From Paraspadella gotoi (taxonomy: Eukaryota; Chaetognatha), in assembly GCA_051294375.1 (NCBI GenBank), contig JBJCIZ010000744.1, positions 858,262 through 922,261 of the forward strand: 64,000 nt of DNA, written 5' to 3'. A program made the position numbers and the translations under genes. Below the pieces are notes generated by a model. That model ran no database searches. It was not told the origin of the DNA and saw only the letters and a list, made by a program, of their open reading frames with translations. Below, piece by piece: positions 48,601-58,588 of the stretch (positions are counted from its first letter, which is position 1; each line of letters starts with the position of its first letter).

Positions 48601-51600
48601 AAAAACAATCCTCTGAGGGAAGTCGTTAGGACTGTGGATGGAACAGTATGTGTGTTCCCCCTCTGAGCCAATGGATTTGGCTGAAGGGTGGTGGACGTGA
48701 GACGGTGTGAATTTACCGCCACACCTCCATCAAACTTATTCAAATAATAATTAAAAATTGATTATTTTCACTGTCTGTCATCACTTGACTTAATTTGAAT
48801 AATATGCTCGGTTATTGTCAATCTTCACTCATTACACTAATTACACTTATTACCCTCCGTTAACTGATCAACCGTCAACAATGTAAACAAATAATAGGCA
48901 ACAGACGGGATTCGAACCTTGGTCCTTGGGAGATTCTCGTTGCCTCCACTCCACTCGAGCCACTTCTTCACTCAATTCCGACTCCGCTAGAGTCCGTCTC
49001 TGCTCCCCCCGCTGCTGCTCCTCTCGCTGCTCCAGCGCCAACTCGGCGGCGGCTTCGGCTCCGTCGGAGGCCGACTCCACTTCCACGACGAGTGGACTTC
49101 GACAGGAGGGACAAGGAGGAGGAGGAGGAGCGGAAAGGGAGGAGGAGGAGGTGGAAGTGAGACGAGGGAATTCGTGGGAACATCTGAGGGGGGGGGAAGT
49201 TTAAGTTAGGATGTTAATTATCATTATTAATGCTAATTAATATTCGAATGAAATTGTTAGAAAATACGATCACCTTTCGAAAAAAAAAAAAACCACCTCA
49301 TGGATAAAAATCTTTCTCGCAGACCAAATAGAGAAGCCAGGATGTTTAATTCAGAGATTACAAATTGAAAAACTTACTTGGAGGGAAAACATTTATGGTA
49401 ATTAATAAATATTATTTCAAAAAGAAAAAAGTAAATATTAATTTTATAATTTTATTTCAAAAATATAATAAAAAGGTTACCCTCAAAATGAAACAAATAA
49501 GAAAGTGTGCAAAATTTTTTTTTAAATTTATATTCTAGATAAGAAGAAGCGGGAAAGTAGACTGTGGTCCGCCGAAGAATGAATATCACTCGAAATGTAG
49601 TCGGGCATTGCAATAAGTTCACCCCTTCCATAAGCATGACGCCTTCAGTCGTGACCCGGTGGCTCATTGAGTAATACCATCAGCTCAGGATCATGAGGTA
49701 CCGGGAACGATCCCCAATGGAAAACCCTCAAGCCTGGATCCAAGCCCAAGCCCAAGCCCAAGCCTATGCCCAAGCCCAAGACCCATTGCTGCTGAGGGGG
49801 CACAGAAGATACGGATAGCTACTTAACTTACTATGTCGCCTTTCAATGATCACTTTGAAAGTTTGTTTTTCTCAGTCGTAATTTTAATTCCGTAATCTTA
49901 AATTTATATGCTAATTTGCATATTACAGTTGGTACATAGTTCATAATATGAAGGCAGATAGAGGGATGAGTATATTTCACTGGATTACCCCATTTCTCTT
50001 CCCCATTCTCGCTCGAGACACCTTTTCTTCTTCCTCTTCCGCCTCTTTTCCTCCCTTTCCCTTCCTCCTCATCGAGCGACGACAGAAGGAGCAAAGAGAG
50101 AGATTTTAGTTCTGTCTTGGGTTCTACTTCTACTAATATACTTTTTTTGCCTATTTTTTTGGACTTTTCCTTTGACTTTACTCATAGAGAGATAGAGATG
50201 ATGATCTTGATGATGAGAAGCTATTTCTAAATTTTCAACTTCCTACAGGAAATGGATTGATCAAGTAGCTTGTTTCGCTTGTCTTTTCCTTTCACTGCTA
50301 CAAATTGTAAAAAAAAAACCAGACAACGATGACGACAGACGGCCCTAGGGTCAGGCCCGTCTGGCGAGATAAGACACAAGACGGTTGACCAATGACCCAA
50401 CTGACAAAAACCGACAAAAAAAGAGCCACAATGACAAAATCCCACTAAACCTGAGGCAATGAAGGATCGAAGTTGAAAAGGCCTTCCGTCGATTGAGCGC
50501 CACGAAGGCGTCACAGGCGTCGGCTGCTTCTCCTGCTGCGGCTGCGTCTTCGAACCAGAATCGACGAAGACGTCGATCTTTGCGGACGTAGTCGAGGTGG
50601 AGGGCGAGGGATGGGTGGGGGTGGAGATGGGGGGACTAAGAAGAGGTGGGGTAGGGAGGGAAGGTATTCACAGTGTGCAATATTTAAAATATTATTACAC
50701 CACAGTTAATTAGTAATTAGTAGGTAGTAGTAGGTAGTAAATAGTCAATAATAGAGTGGGTAATTAATAAACTAGACAGTGAATCTTGAGAGCAAGTAAT
50801 GTTAGGGTGGAACGATGAATAGATTCAGACATGTTACAGTATTTATTTGCTGCGTCTGTATATGAAACTGATAAAAGGAAGCCTTTTATAACATTTTTGA
50901 GCGCAACAATAACAGAAATTAAGTTTTCTTTATAGCAATAATAAAAATTTTACTATTATATAAGGATATTACTATAAATATATTGTATTTTATAATACTA
51001 TTCCCCAAACAAAATTAGCTAAATATTTTTTTTACTCGATAATCACACTATCTCACATCTAAATAATCTTGTTGGTTCACTCAAATAAAATTTTAGTTCC
51101 CGAGAGCTCCAGTCTAGTAGAAAATGCACTCACAATTTTGCTCTGTTGATTTTTATCCAAGGCCAACTTTTTCTCTTCTTTGTCTTCCGTTTTCTCCAAT
51201 TTAAGTAGACAACTCGTGTCGAGTTCCTGAGATCAAATGAAGATCATTTTTATTTTTATTCTTTTCTTACATTTCAAATTTATTGTCTCACACTTTTTAT
51301 TTCTTATTTCTTTCTCTTTCTTTCTATTCATTCCCTTTTCTTTCAGTAATTTTCATGTACATTTATATGTATATTTATTATTTCTTCTTCCCATCGCTTG
51401 ATCATTAACCAATTAATTCTTTACCTTAGATCCGAGCCTATGTTTTATTTGTATTTAATCTTTCCTCCATTTTCTCTCAATATTTCCCCCTCCCTTACTT
51501 CTTCCTTTTTTTCTATTCACCTTTCTTCCTTTTATCCCTCCCTTTTCTTTCCCCCTTCCTTTTTCTCACCGTTTCCTATTCCACTTTTTCTCCCTTCCTG

Positions 51601-54600
51601 TTTCTTCATTTCCCTTTTTTCCTTCCTTCACCTCAACGATTCTTCCGTCTAAATCCTTGACGAGGATGTATTTCCTCGTCAAAGACAAAAATCGAAGACC
51701 CATTGAATCCTCGTCCTCGTCGTAGTCATCTTTATTGTCGTCGTCGTCGTCATCGTTCGCCGAACAGAAAGGACATCGATCGCTGAGAAACAAAATTGAC
51801 AATGAAGCCGCTTTTTTTTCCCCGATCGGCTTCACGGATCAATTTTGAAATATCTTTAAACTCACCCGATTGGCTCACGATCGGAGACGATGAAAGAGTG
51901 AAGTTCGACGCCGTAATCTTTCACACTCGTCATCGTCCTACGCTTCTGATTCTTCTCCTTCTCCTCTTCTTTCTCAACGCTTCCTTTTTCCTTCGCTTCG
52001 GCCTCTGATTGGTCGTCCTTCTCCACGGCTTCTGACCAATCAACGACCGAGGACGGCGTCCCGAAAACGGAGGAATCTTCAACAAAGAATATTAAAGAGG
52101 AAAAGATAAAGAAAATGAGTTCGAGGTATTGCGTTGTGGTAAATGTACACCTGTACAAGTGTACTGAGTAACGTGACTGATGGTGCAAAAGTGAAACATA
52201 TATAGAAGAAAAAAGAGAGAGAGAAGTCAAGTCGCTACAGAGCTCAACTCGTTTTTTAGACGAATCAGAAGAGGTAGCAAAAAAAGGAAGAGAGAACGAC
52301 ATATAATTTTTAAAAAAATTCCTATACTATGTATATGCAAATTTGCATAGTAGAGTTGGTCATAATTCAAACCAAAAATACTTGAATCCATATATTTTAA
52401 AAGATCTTGATGATACGAAACTATATCTAAATTTTTATCTTCCTACAAATTGTAAAAGAGCGTGACGACGACGACGACAACGACGTCACTATGAAGCAAT
52501 AGTAAACCATTATTTCACCCAAGACGGGCCAAGGCCAAGGCCAAGGCCAAGGCCAAGGCCAAGGCCAAGGCCCGTCTGGCGAGATAAAAATGTCCATCCA
52601 CGGATGTAGTAGAAATAGCTCGAATGAGATCGAGTTCTTTAATCTCATTTACATATTGTAGCAATTTAAATTATTTCTCATAGCTCTTGAGACACCGACC
52701 TAACTTTTGCTTGGACGTAACTCCATTGACGCCGGCACTGACGACGCCCCCGCCGCTTCCCTTTGGCGGCGTCGCAGAGAGAGAGGCGTCGCCCTGCAAG
52801 AGCGCTGGCCATTGACGGAGCCAATCGTGACCGCGGGAAAGACGAAGCTCTGCAACTTTGGCCTTCATGGTGGAGATCTCTTCCGGCTGGGTTGAGTGAG
52901 GATAGGGGGAAGGGGGAGGGGGAAGGTAGAAAGAAAAAGGGAGAAAGAAGAAAGGGGACGAAAAAAAGGGAAAAAAAGGAGGGAAAAAGTCGAGGGAAAG
53001 ATGGAGGAAGGGAGAGGGAGGAAGAAAAGTGAGTAAGGGGGAAGAAAAAAAGGGAAAAAAAGGAGGGAAAAAGTCGAGGGAGAGATGAGAAGCGGAGGGA
53101 GGAAGGGAGAGAGAGGAAGAGGGGGAGAGCAGAGAGGCGAGGAAATGAGTGAGGAATATCGAACGAAAAAAGATAAACTGTGGCGAATCCTAAATTCGCC
53201 TCCCATAGTATAGCTTGGTAAAACTCAGCTATCCAAGCCAATGGGACGAGCTAAGTACTCGTTGACCAACCGTGAGTTCCGGGTTCAATCTCCTCACGGT
53301 CACGCTGGTTTAAGTGTGATGGTGTCGGCATAAACACGCCAGTGGTGGTCATTGCAGGTCCAAAGCCCTGAGCGCCACCTGTTGGGAGATGCTTCACACC
53401 CCAGGCATCACACATGTCCCTCCATTGCCATAAAACAATCTTGTTAAGAATGGAAGTCTGAATTGATTCTTTAATCCAAATTACTTTCAAAACTATGACG
53501 CTTAATTTGCATTTCATGTCAGCTTTCAGTTATTATCATTGGCTAATGAATTCATATTCATACATTCATTGTCGTAGTCCCCCCCCCCACAATCTCATTT
53601 GAAGGAAGACAAGGTTATTATAACTTTAACATCAAAATCCTTTCATTCTTCCCTCCTTGCTCCTCTTCCCTCTTTGCTCCTCTTCCTCTTCCCTCTTTGC
53701 TCCTCTTCCCTCTTTCCTCCTCCTCCCTCCTTGCTCCTCTTCCTCCTCCCTCATTCGCGGCCATCCGCCTTCATCCCACCCCCTTACCGTCAACGTGGTT
53801 CCCCTCGACGGAGTTCCGATCACAACGAAACCATCAGCTTCATCTTCTTCTTCCTCCATAAAACTTTTGTCGTTGTCGTCGTCGTCGTCGGCTGCTGTGT
53901 CGTCGGCGTCGGTTATGACAGCCTCTCGAGCGAGCCTTGTTTAGGGGGGGGGTTATTAGTTTTGACGTTCAAAGAGAGAGAGAGAGAGACACTTTCTTCA
54001 CCTGCACTGCCTCTCCTTTTTTCCTTTCCCTTTCCCTTTAGGCCTTCTTCCCGATCCCCTTCCCTCCGCCCGCAGAGAGAAGGTCAATCCTTTGTCATCC
54101 GAATTTTCCGATTCTGATCGGAAGAAAACGACGGTATTTAATTATAAATTATACTAATATTTAAAATATTTAAACTCTTGAGACCGGGAAAAACCTTAGA
54201 GGACCAAAGGGGTTATTCAAGTTTAATCGGTGATCCGCTGTCAACGAAAGGGTTTGGTGGAGTCGTCATGACGGTGTCATATGATCCTCATCACCCAGAT
54301 CCCCAGTGATCCCTTCACTTAACTAAGGCATTCACCAATCTGACTTCAGCCCCCACTTCACCCCAGCACGCATGTCTCTTCTTTTCCCCCCCCCCTCTCT
54401 CCCTCACCCTTGGCTGCCGAGAGTCTCGGTGGATGTTGAGGCAAAAACGCGATTTCGCGCTGAGAGATTTCGATTCCGTCGAAGACAACGATTCCTTCCG
54501 TCGCCGCTCGACGAGAGATGAACTGAAGCGACACCGAGCGGTAGTCCTTCAAATTAATTCAAAATTAATTCAACATTATGTTAACTTAATTCATTTACCT

Positions 54601-55297
54601 TCATTTGAACAGATCTAGTTTTCTCGTTTCATTTTGGCTTTGAACAATGATAATTTAAAATCCGATGTTGTTTAATTTATTATCATTATTGTTATTATTA
54701 TTATTATTCCTCTTCCTCACCTTGAGGTAAGCGACTGGATTTCCCAGAAATGCGACTGCGCGAAGGAGATGCAGCTGCGCGAGAGGCTCCAGGGCGCGAG
54801 TCTCGCAGATGCAGTTGTCCCTGGGAAGTGGGCAGAGGTTTTTAGGTCAGTCTGTCCGTGTCTATTTTATTGGACGCCGATGGATTCGATGGATTGCGAA
54901 TCTCAGTGGACTTTTAAAGTCATGCAAAGACTCTTGCGATATATGCGATTTATTTCCTGTCTTTTGATTATCATTTGTTAACCCGTTTACATTTCGGTTA
55001 AATCAAGTATCGCGCTATTAATTAATAAACGATAAGTGTCAGAATACTTGGTGCTTGGTCAGCGTCTCCCCGTTATATTGTGCTCCTCTAATATCACTTA
55101 GATCCATACAATAAGACTGTTGCACCAGTCGACCGCCCCGTCCGCTCGCAGCCTTGATTGGTGGGCGCCGTTGGAGACTCCGATGCAACCCCAGCTCCAT
55201 CTGACGTTAGTCACCTTCGCCCGCTGCCGAATCCCATAAATAGCAAAAATACGCCTCCAACATGTCTCACTCTCTTAGTCTCTATCTTCTTCCCCGA

Positions 55298-55356
<59 letters not shown>

Positions 55357-57935
55357 TGCAGTCAAACTCCTTCAAATCAGTGAGAGCTTCCAGTCCGTCC
55401 AATCCATCCAGATTGTTCCCTCTGAGGGCGAGGACGATCAGGCGGCGCCTGGCGGAGTAGGAGAGACTGGGGAAGCGCGACAGGCGATTGTGGGAGAGAT
55501 TCAGGCGACGGAGGAAGGGGAGGTACTGGGGGGGAGAGGAGGGGGGGAGAAAGAGGAGGAGAAAGGATTAAGATTTGATTTGAGGTGAAGAGAAGGTGAA
55601 ACAGCGAGAAAGAAAGAAAGAGAGAGAGACTCTTACCTCGAGAAAGTGATCGACTGTGAAGAGAAGATTGTGCGAGAGATCAAGATGATATAATCGGGGA
55701 AGAAGACGGAGAGAAGCATCGAGCCGGACGATCCCGTTGCAGCTTAGGTTAACTGACTGAGAAGACAAGAGAAGTGAAAAGAAAAGAAAAGAAGAAAGAA
55801 AAGTCAAGGAGAGGATAGAAAAGAAAGGTAGGGGGATGGAAGAGAGAGGAAATGATGAAAGAGAAAAGAAAAGGGGCGAAAAAGGGAAAAAAAAATTATA
55901 AAAAGGGAGAAAAAGAAGAAAAATATTTTAAAAAAATAAATTTAGGAATGAAAAAGTCAGGAATCGATGGACTCACCCTGAGCTGAGTCCAAGATGAAGG
56001 AAGCGTCAAGTCCCCTCCGCATTTAACGAAAACTTCCTCAAGACTAAATAAGGATTCGGGTTTAACGAGAGATTAAAGTTTCACAGTCAGAGAATTCACG
56101 GTAAACTCTACCTGGACAAGGAGCGAATCACAGTTAAACTTTTGATCGTAGGACGAAGAGAGGAAATCCCGACTACGAGATGAATCGGGACGCGTTTCAG
56201 TTCCAGCGATTCTGAATGAATGAATGAACGGATGAAAGAAATGGTAGAGTGAATGAATGCACGAATGGATGTATTAATGAATGAATTAAGGTCGAGTGAA
56301 AAACTGACCGAATGGATGAATGAACGAATGGATTGACTGGATTAATAAATGATTTAATGAATGAATGAATGAATGAATGAACGATTAAAGCCCTGCGAAG
56401 CCCCATCTCACCCAATCCGTCAAAAAGCGGAGTCAATCTGATTCTCCCCAAGATGGTGTCTCCGCCGTGGGAGATTTTCAATGCGCGGGTGGATGTGAGG
56501 GCGTCTTCCAGAGTCTGGAGGTCAGACTGCGGAGAAATAGGGGGGGGGGAAAGGAGTGAGAGTTGGAATCGAACCCAGGTGAAGAGCTCGATTGCACTGC
56601 TCAATGTGCAACGGGTTTACGAAATCAAGGACCAAAGTCTATTGGCGGGATTAACATATACATTATGCAATGCCCGATGTAAAATGTAGATCGAATGACA
56701 AAGGGTAAGGAAAATGTCAACGCAGTTTAAGCATAAAACGTTAGATTCGTATTAGTCAATAATTATTATTAACTGTTCTTCGTTAAATCTGTATTTAATT
56801 CTCAACGCGACTCGATCGCGTGACTCGTTCACCTTTTCGGCGCGAAGGAGAAGTCGTCGGCGCGAAGGAAACGGAGAAGAGAGGCGACGCCGAGGACTGC
56901 AGACGGGGGAGGGGAAGGGAGGAAGGGGGGAAGGGGGGGAGGGGAAGGGGGTGGATGACATGGGGATTAATTAGTGAATTGAGAATGGATGGAAATTAAG
57001 AAGGGCATTTGGATTAAGATGGGAATTTTGATTAAGAAGGTGATAGTAGATTTGATAGTAAATTGATCTTTTAAAAAACCCGAATAAAATAATAATTAAT
57101 AATTAGTATCCCACTCACCATCTTCGACGTCGCCCTCCACAGCGGCGTCCGCCACGCCGGCGCCGCCAATCCCAACGGCGCCGCCGACTCCGCCCGCCTC
57201 TCGTCGAAGTCTTCGTTCGGCGCGGAATTTGTTGAGCGCCGTGTTGACGACGAGGAGAGAAGAGGGAGTGAGAGAGAGACGGGCATCGCCGCTGACCAGT
57301 CTGAGGGAAGAGGGGAAGGGAAAGAGGGGGGAGGAGCAAGAGGGGAGGGAGAGAGGGAAGGAAGGGGAAGGGGAAGAGGAGGTGAGAAGAGGGGGAGGAA
57401 GAGGAGGGAGAAGAGGGGAAGGGGAAGAGCACGGGCGGTGAACTTCTCTTCCACAACCTACTAAATACATCAGCCACATCTTAATCCTCCCACACCCACA
57501 GGTCCCACAGTCCTAACAAGCTAACACTCCTCTCGCCAACACTTCGTCCCCTACTCACACTCCTCACGCCCACACTTCCTCCCCTTTTACAAAAGGAAGT
57601 TAAGAGAGACGAAACACAACGAGAGTTTATGTCCTCCACCCCTTACCCACACTTCCTCCCCACCACACTCCTCAGCCCACACTTCCACCCCCTACCCAGA
57701 CCCATCACTTCCTCCCCCCTACCCACGCTTCTCCCGCCCTTCACCTCTCCCTATTCCTCTCGACGATGGCGACCAACTTCTCAATGATTTTCGGCGTCGA
57801 AGTCGCGTCAACGACGAAGACGGCGTCGTCGGCGTCGTTGACTCCGGCGCCGCCGAAAAAGCGGCTCCATTTCCGGCGCCGACGGGAAGAACTTTGCTTG
57901 GGGTCGGATGCGGGGGCGCGGAATGGACGGAACAT
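40957..57935 (-). CDS. STK11IP: STK11IP (LKB1-interacting protein 1) orthologue, ~22 exons
   Basis: In animals STK11IP binds the tumour-suppressor kinase LKB1/STK11 and has been linked to lysosomal mTORC1/V-ATPase control; that is family knowledge. Here exons run from an ATG at 57935 to a stop at 40957. The order is N-terminal helix, LRR block, linker with an RGHDWL segment, acidic and low-complexity middle, C-terminal PH-like part, and Arg/Ser/Glu-rich tail. Joined exons 3-8 follow the family almost residue for residue, including VKCGGD before the LRRs, LDLSHN/LNLSHN repeats and FLGNPVAY at the LRR end. Phases fit without gaps from 56526 to 53788 and from 52886 to 50451. Exon 2 (57119-57300) and some C-terminal exons need one base added or removed, and E/F exons occur twice. 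See the three part entries for exons. Confidence 0.85.
41450..42060. repeat. CT-rich minisatellite (~50-bp units)
   Basis: About a dozen imperfect copies of a unit built on TCTTCCTCTTCCTCCCAACA and ATTTTCCTCTTCCTCC. On the minus strand it is purine-rich and open in all frames (Arg/Lys/Gly-rich or Glu-rich), so it is unclear whether it lies in an intron or is translated. Confidence 0.8.
42571..44345. repeat. Tandem duplicate E / E' across a scaffold gap
   Basis: 42571-43451 and 43477-44345 are near-identical, each holding STK11IP exons G (partial in the first), H, I and J. They differ by 1-2 bp indels: an extra C in exon J of the first, two extra G in exon H of the second. They are separated by the 25-N gap, so they are likely two haplotype contigs placed in series. 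Confidence 0.85.
43452..43476. other. 25-N scaffold gap
   Basis: Same gap size as 13649-13673; interrupts exon G of STK11IP. Confidence 0.99.
44331..45775. repeat. Tandem duplicate F / F' (~720 bp each)
   Basis: 44331-45050 and 45051-45775 are near-identical, each with STK11IP exon F, a stretch of exon G and a TTA/ATT microsatellite. The junction lies inside exon G, so only the first copy has a complete exon G. There is no gap between them. One extra A in the second copy (about 45318) keeps exon F open to its end. Confidence 0.85.
45845..47285. other. AT-rich intron of STK11IP, no exon seen
   Basis: Begins with a CTCCTCCTC tract, then AT-rich sequence without exon-like islands. Confidence 0.5.
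47285..47572. repeat. Short satellite, about 3 x ~100 bp
   Basis: Three tandem copies of a unit with GTGAATAC.TTAGAGTGTGAA, TTCATAAGAATGAATTCATT and TTTCATTTCGGTT...TTATTAAG, each with small differences. Confidence 0.75.
47600..54113 (-). CDS. STK11IP: STK11IP part 2: central low-complexity exons
   Basis: Exons in phase: 54002-54113, 53788-53935 (Asp and Glu runs, then GFVVIGTPSRGTTLT), 52700-52886 (KVAELRLSRGHDWLRQW, a helix typical of the family), 51866-52076, 51632-51782 (GDRCPFCSAN, an acidic run, then RKYILVKDLDGRIVE), 51134-51226 and 50451-50577. Less certain, phase not fully resolved: about 48925-49110 (Ala/Glu-rich helix), about 48140-48330 (two tandem ASSPSFAAAA repeats) and about 47610-47876 (Ser/Thr/Ala-rich). 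These parts are poorly conserved in the family; the assignment rests on continuity of phase and strand. CxxC in exon 51632-51782 could be half of a metal site; no partner pair is seen. Confidence 0.7.
47967..48004. repeat. ATTTAAG heptamer repeat
   Basis: Five perfect units in a row. Confidence 0.9.
48908..48962 (-). repeat. tRNA-like A/B boxes overlapping an STK11IP exon
   Basis: On the minus strand TGGCTCGAGTGG (48951-48962) resembles box A and GGTTCGAATCC (48908-48918) is an exact box B, 33 nt apart. The T stem does not pair, so it is not a working tRNA gene. It lies at the 3' edge of the Glu/Ala-rich exon, so part of the exon may derive from a tRNA-type SINE. Confidence 0.4.
49650..49835 (+). 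mobile_element. Diverged SINE family 2 copy with GCCCAA array
   Basis: The head (GTGGCTCATTGAGTAATACC, CATCAGCTCA, GAGGTACCGGG) matches 13326-13400. The body is replaced by a run of CAAGCC/GCCCAA hexamers at 49741-49785 and resumes with GGGGGCACAGAAGATACGGATAGC. Confidence 0.6.
49899..50380 (+). mobile_element. Dispersed repeat, copy 1 (hairpin with short loop)
   Basis: Shares with 52325-52590 an ATGCTAATTTGCAT-like start, CTATxTCTAAATTTT, TCTTCCTACAAATTGTAAAA and a terminal hairpin ending CCCGTCTGGCGAGATAA. Here the hairpin loop is short (about 50340-50368). Confidence 0.55.
52325..52590 (+). mobile_element. Dispersed repeat, copy 2 (hairpin with hexamer array)
   Basis: Same family as 49899-50380. 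The arms GACGGGCC (52523-52530) and GGCCCGTC (52569-52576) enclose seven AAGGCC hexamers (52531-52572). Confidence 0.6.
52890..53160. repeat. Purine-rich low-complexity tract
   Basis: GGGAAAGAAGG-type sequence with an internal ~125-bp duplication (GGGAAAAAAAGGAGGGAAAA occurs twice). Lies in an STK11IP intron. Confidence 0.7.
53205..53430 (+). mobile_element. tRNA-derived SINE, third type
   Basis: B box GGTTCAATCTCC at 53282-53293 with an A-box-like AGCTAAGTACTCG about 45 nt upstream and a body unlike families 1 and 2 (CACGCCAGTGGTGGTCATTG). Single copy in the window; lies in an STK11IP intron. Confidence 0.55.
54408..57935 (-). CDS. STK11IP: STK11IP part 1: N-terminus and leucine-rich repeats
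   Basis: Exons (minus strand): 57745-57935, 57119-57300, 56412-56526, 56112-56211, 55977-56043, 55637-55756, 55356-55525, 54721-54820, 54408-54546. All have AG acceptors and GT donors (GTGAG or GTAAG in most). Exons 3-9 join in phase with no stop. Exon 1 ends KLVAIVERNRE and exon 2 opens LVSGDARLSLTPSSLL, matching the family N-terminus. The LRR run has about five repeats (NLSCNGIVRLDASL, LDLSHNLL, LNLSHNRLSRFP, LALRGNNLDGLDGL, and a cap ending FLGNPVAYLK). The exon after it (DYRSVSLQFISRRAATEG) matches the family segment after the LRRs. Exon 2 only connects to exon 3 if one base is gained or lost in its second half. Confidence 0.85.
55300..55352. repeat. CT microsatellite forming a polypyrimidine flank of a donor
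   Basis: About 26 CT units directly beside the donor of the STK11IP exon 55356-55525, so on the minus strand the intron begins GTGAGAGAGAGAG. Confidence 0.9.
56213..56395. repeat. GAAT/ATGA tetranucleotide repeats
   Basis: Fills the STK11IP intron between exons 3 and 4. On the minus strand the ATTC repeats provide the acceptor's pyrimidine tract (TTCATTCAG). Confidence 0.85.
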
Positions 57936-58588
57936 ATTGCGGGTCGTTCGTTCAACGGCTCGTCGGGATTGTCGTCGTCGTCATTTTATGGTCAAAGATT
58001 TTTTGTTTTTTTTTTCAAATAATCACTAGTTTTGTTCGTTTAATGTTTGAACTTTATTTCATTTTTTTTAAATCACAGATTCGTTCGTTAATTAATTTCT
58101 CATTTCACTTTTGTTCGATTTAATTTCGTTCTGATGTTCATATGTTTTTGTTTTTTTTTCCATTTCATTTTCGTTTCGTTACAAATTACATTTTATTTCA
58201 TCGATTCGTTATTTTTCCGAATTTCAAATTCGAGTTATTAACTAAATTTCTTTTCGGAACAGTTTTTCGTTTTAAGACTAGAGTCCAAATTTGAGCTTTT
58301 GAGTTTGCACGACGTCGAATTTACACGCATAATGTGTCTCACTCAAACGTCATCGGAGCGAATTAAAAGTTCATTAATAATAATAGTTTCTCCGCGACCG
58401 TCACCATTCTTCACTGCCTCAGCTAGTCTTACCAAAATAACAATAATAATAATAATAATGATAATAATGAAACAACAATGCATAAATTAAACTTGGAATG
58501 TTTAGAACTATCATTAAAGATATTCCGTTGAAGGGGGCGTGTTTTTAGATGGTCTTTTGTCCCCAACTCATTCCCTCACTCTCAGCTT
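57936..58588. other. Intergenic spacer between unnamed gene and STK11IP
   Basis: About 650 bp from the stop of the upstream gene to the STK11IP start codon, both on the minus strand. It is AT-rich with an ATA/ATT repeat near 58440-58465. The STK11IP promoter should be here; no TATA or initiator can be singled out. Confidence 0.5.

Noticed and set aside
48908-48962. A functional tRNA gene
   Set aside because: A and B boxes are present but T and acceptor stems do not pair.
53599-54117. Plus-strand ORF of 172 codons
   Set aside because: Opposite-strand shadow of STK11IP exons 53788-53935 and 54002-54113, which join in phase on the minus strand.
57096-57479. Several overlapping minus-strand ORFs of 120-127 codons as separate genes
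   Set aside because: They are alternative frames of STK11IP exon 2 and its pyrimidine-rich intron.
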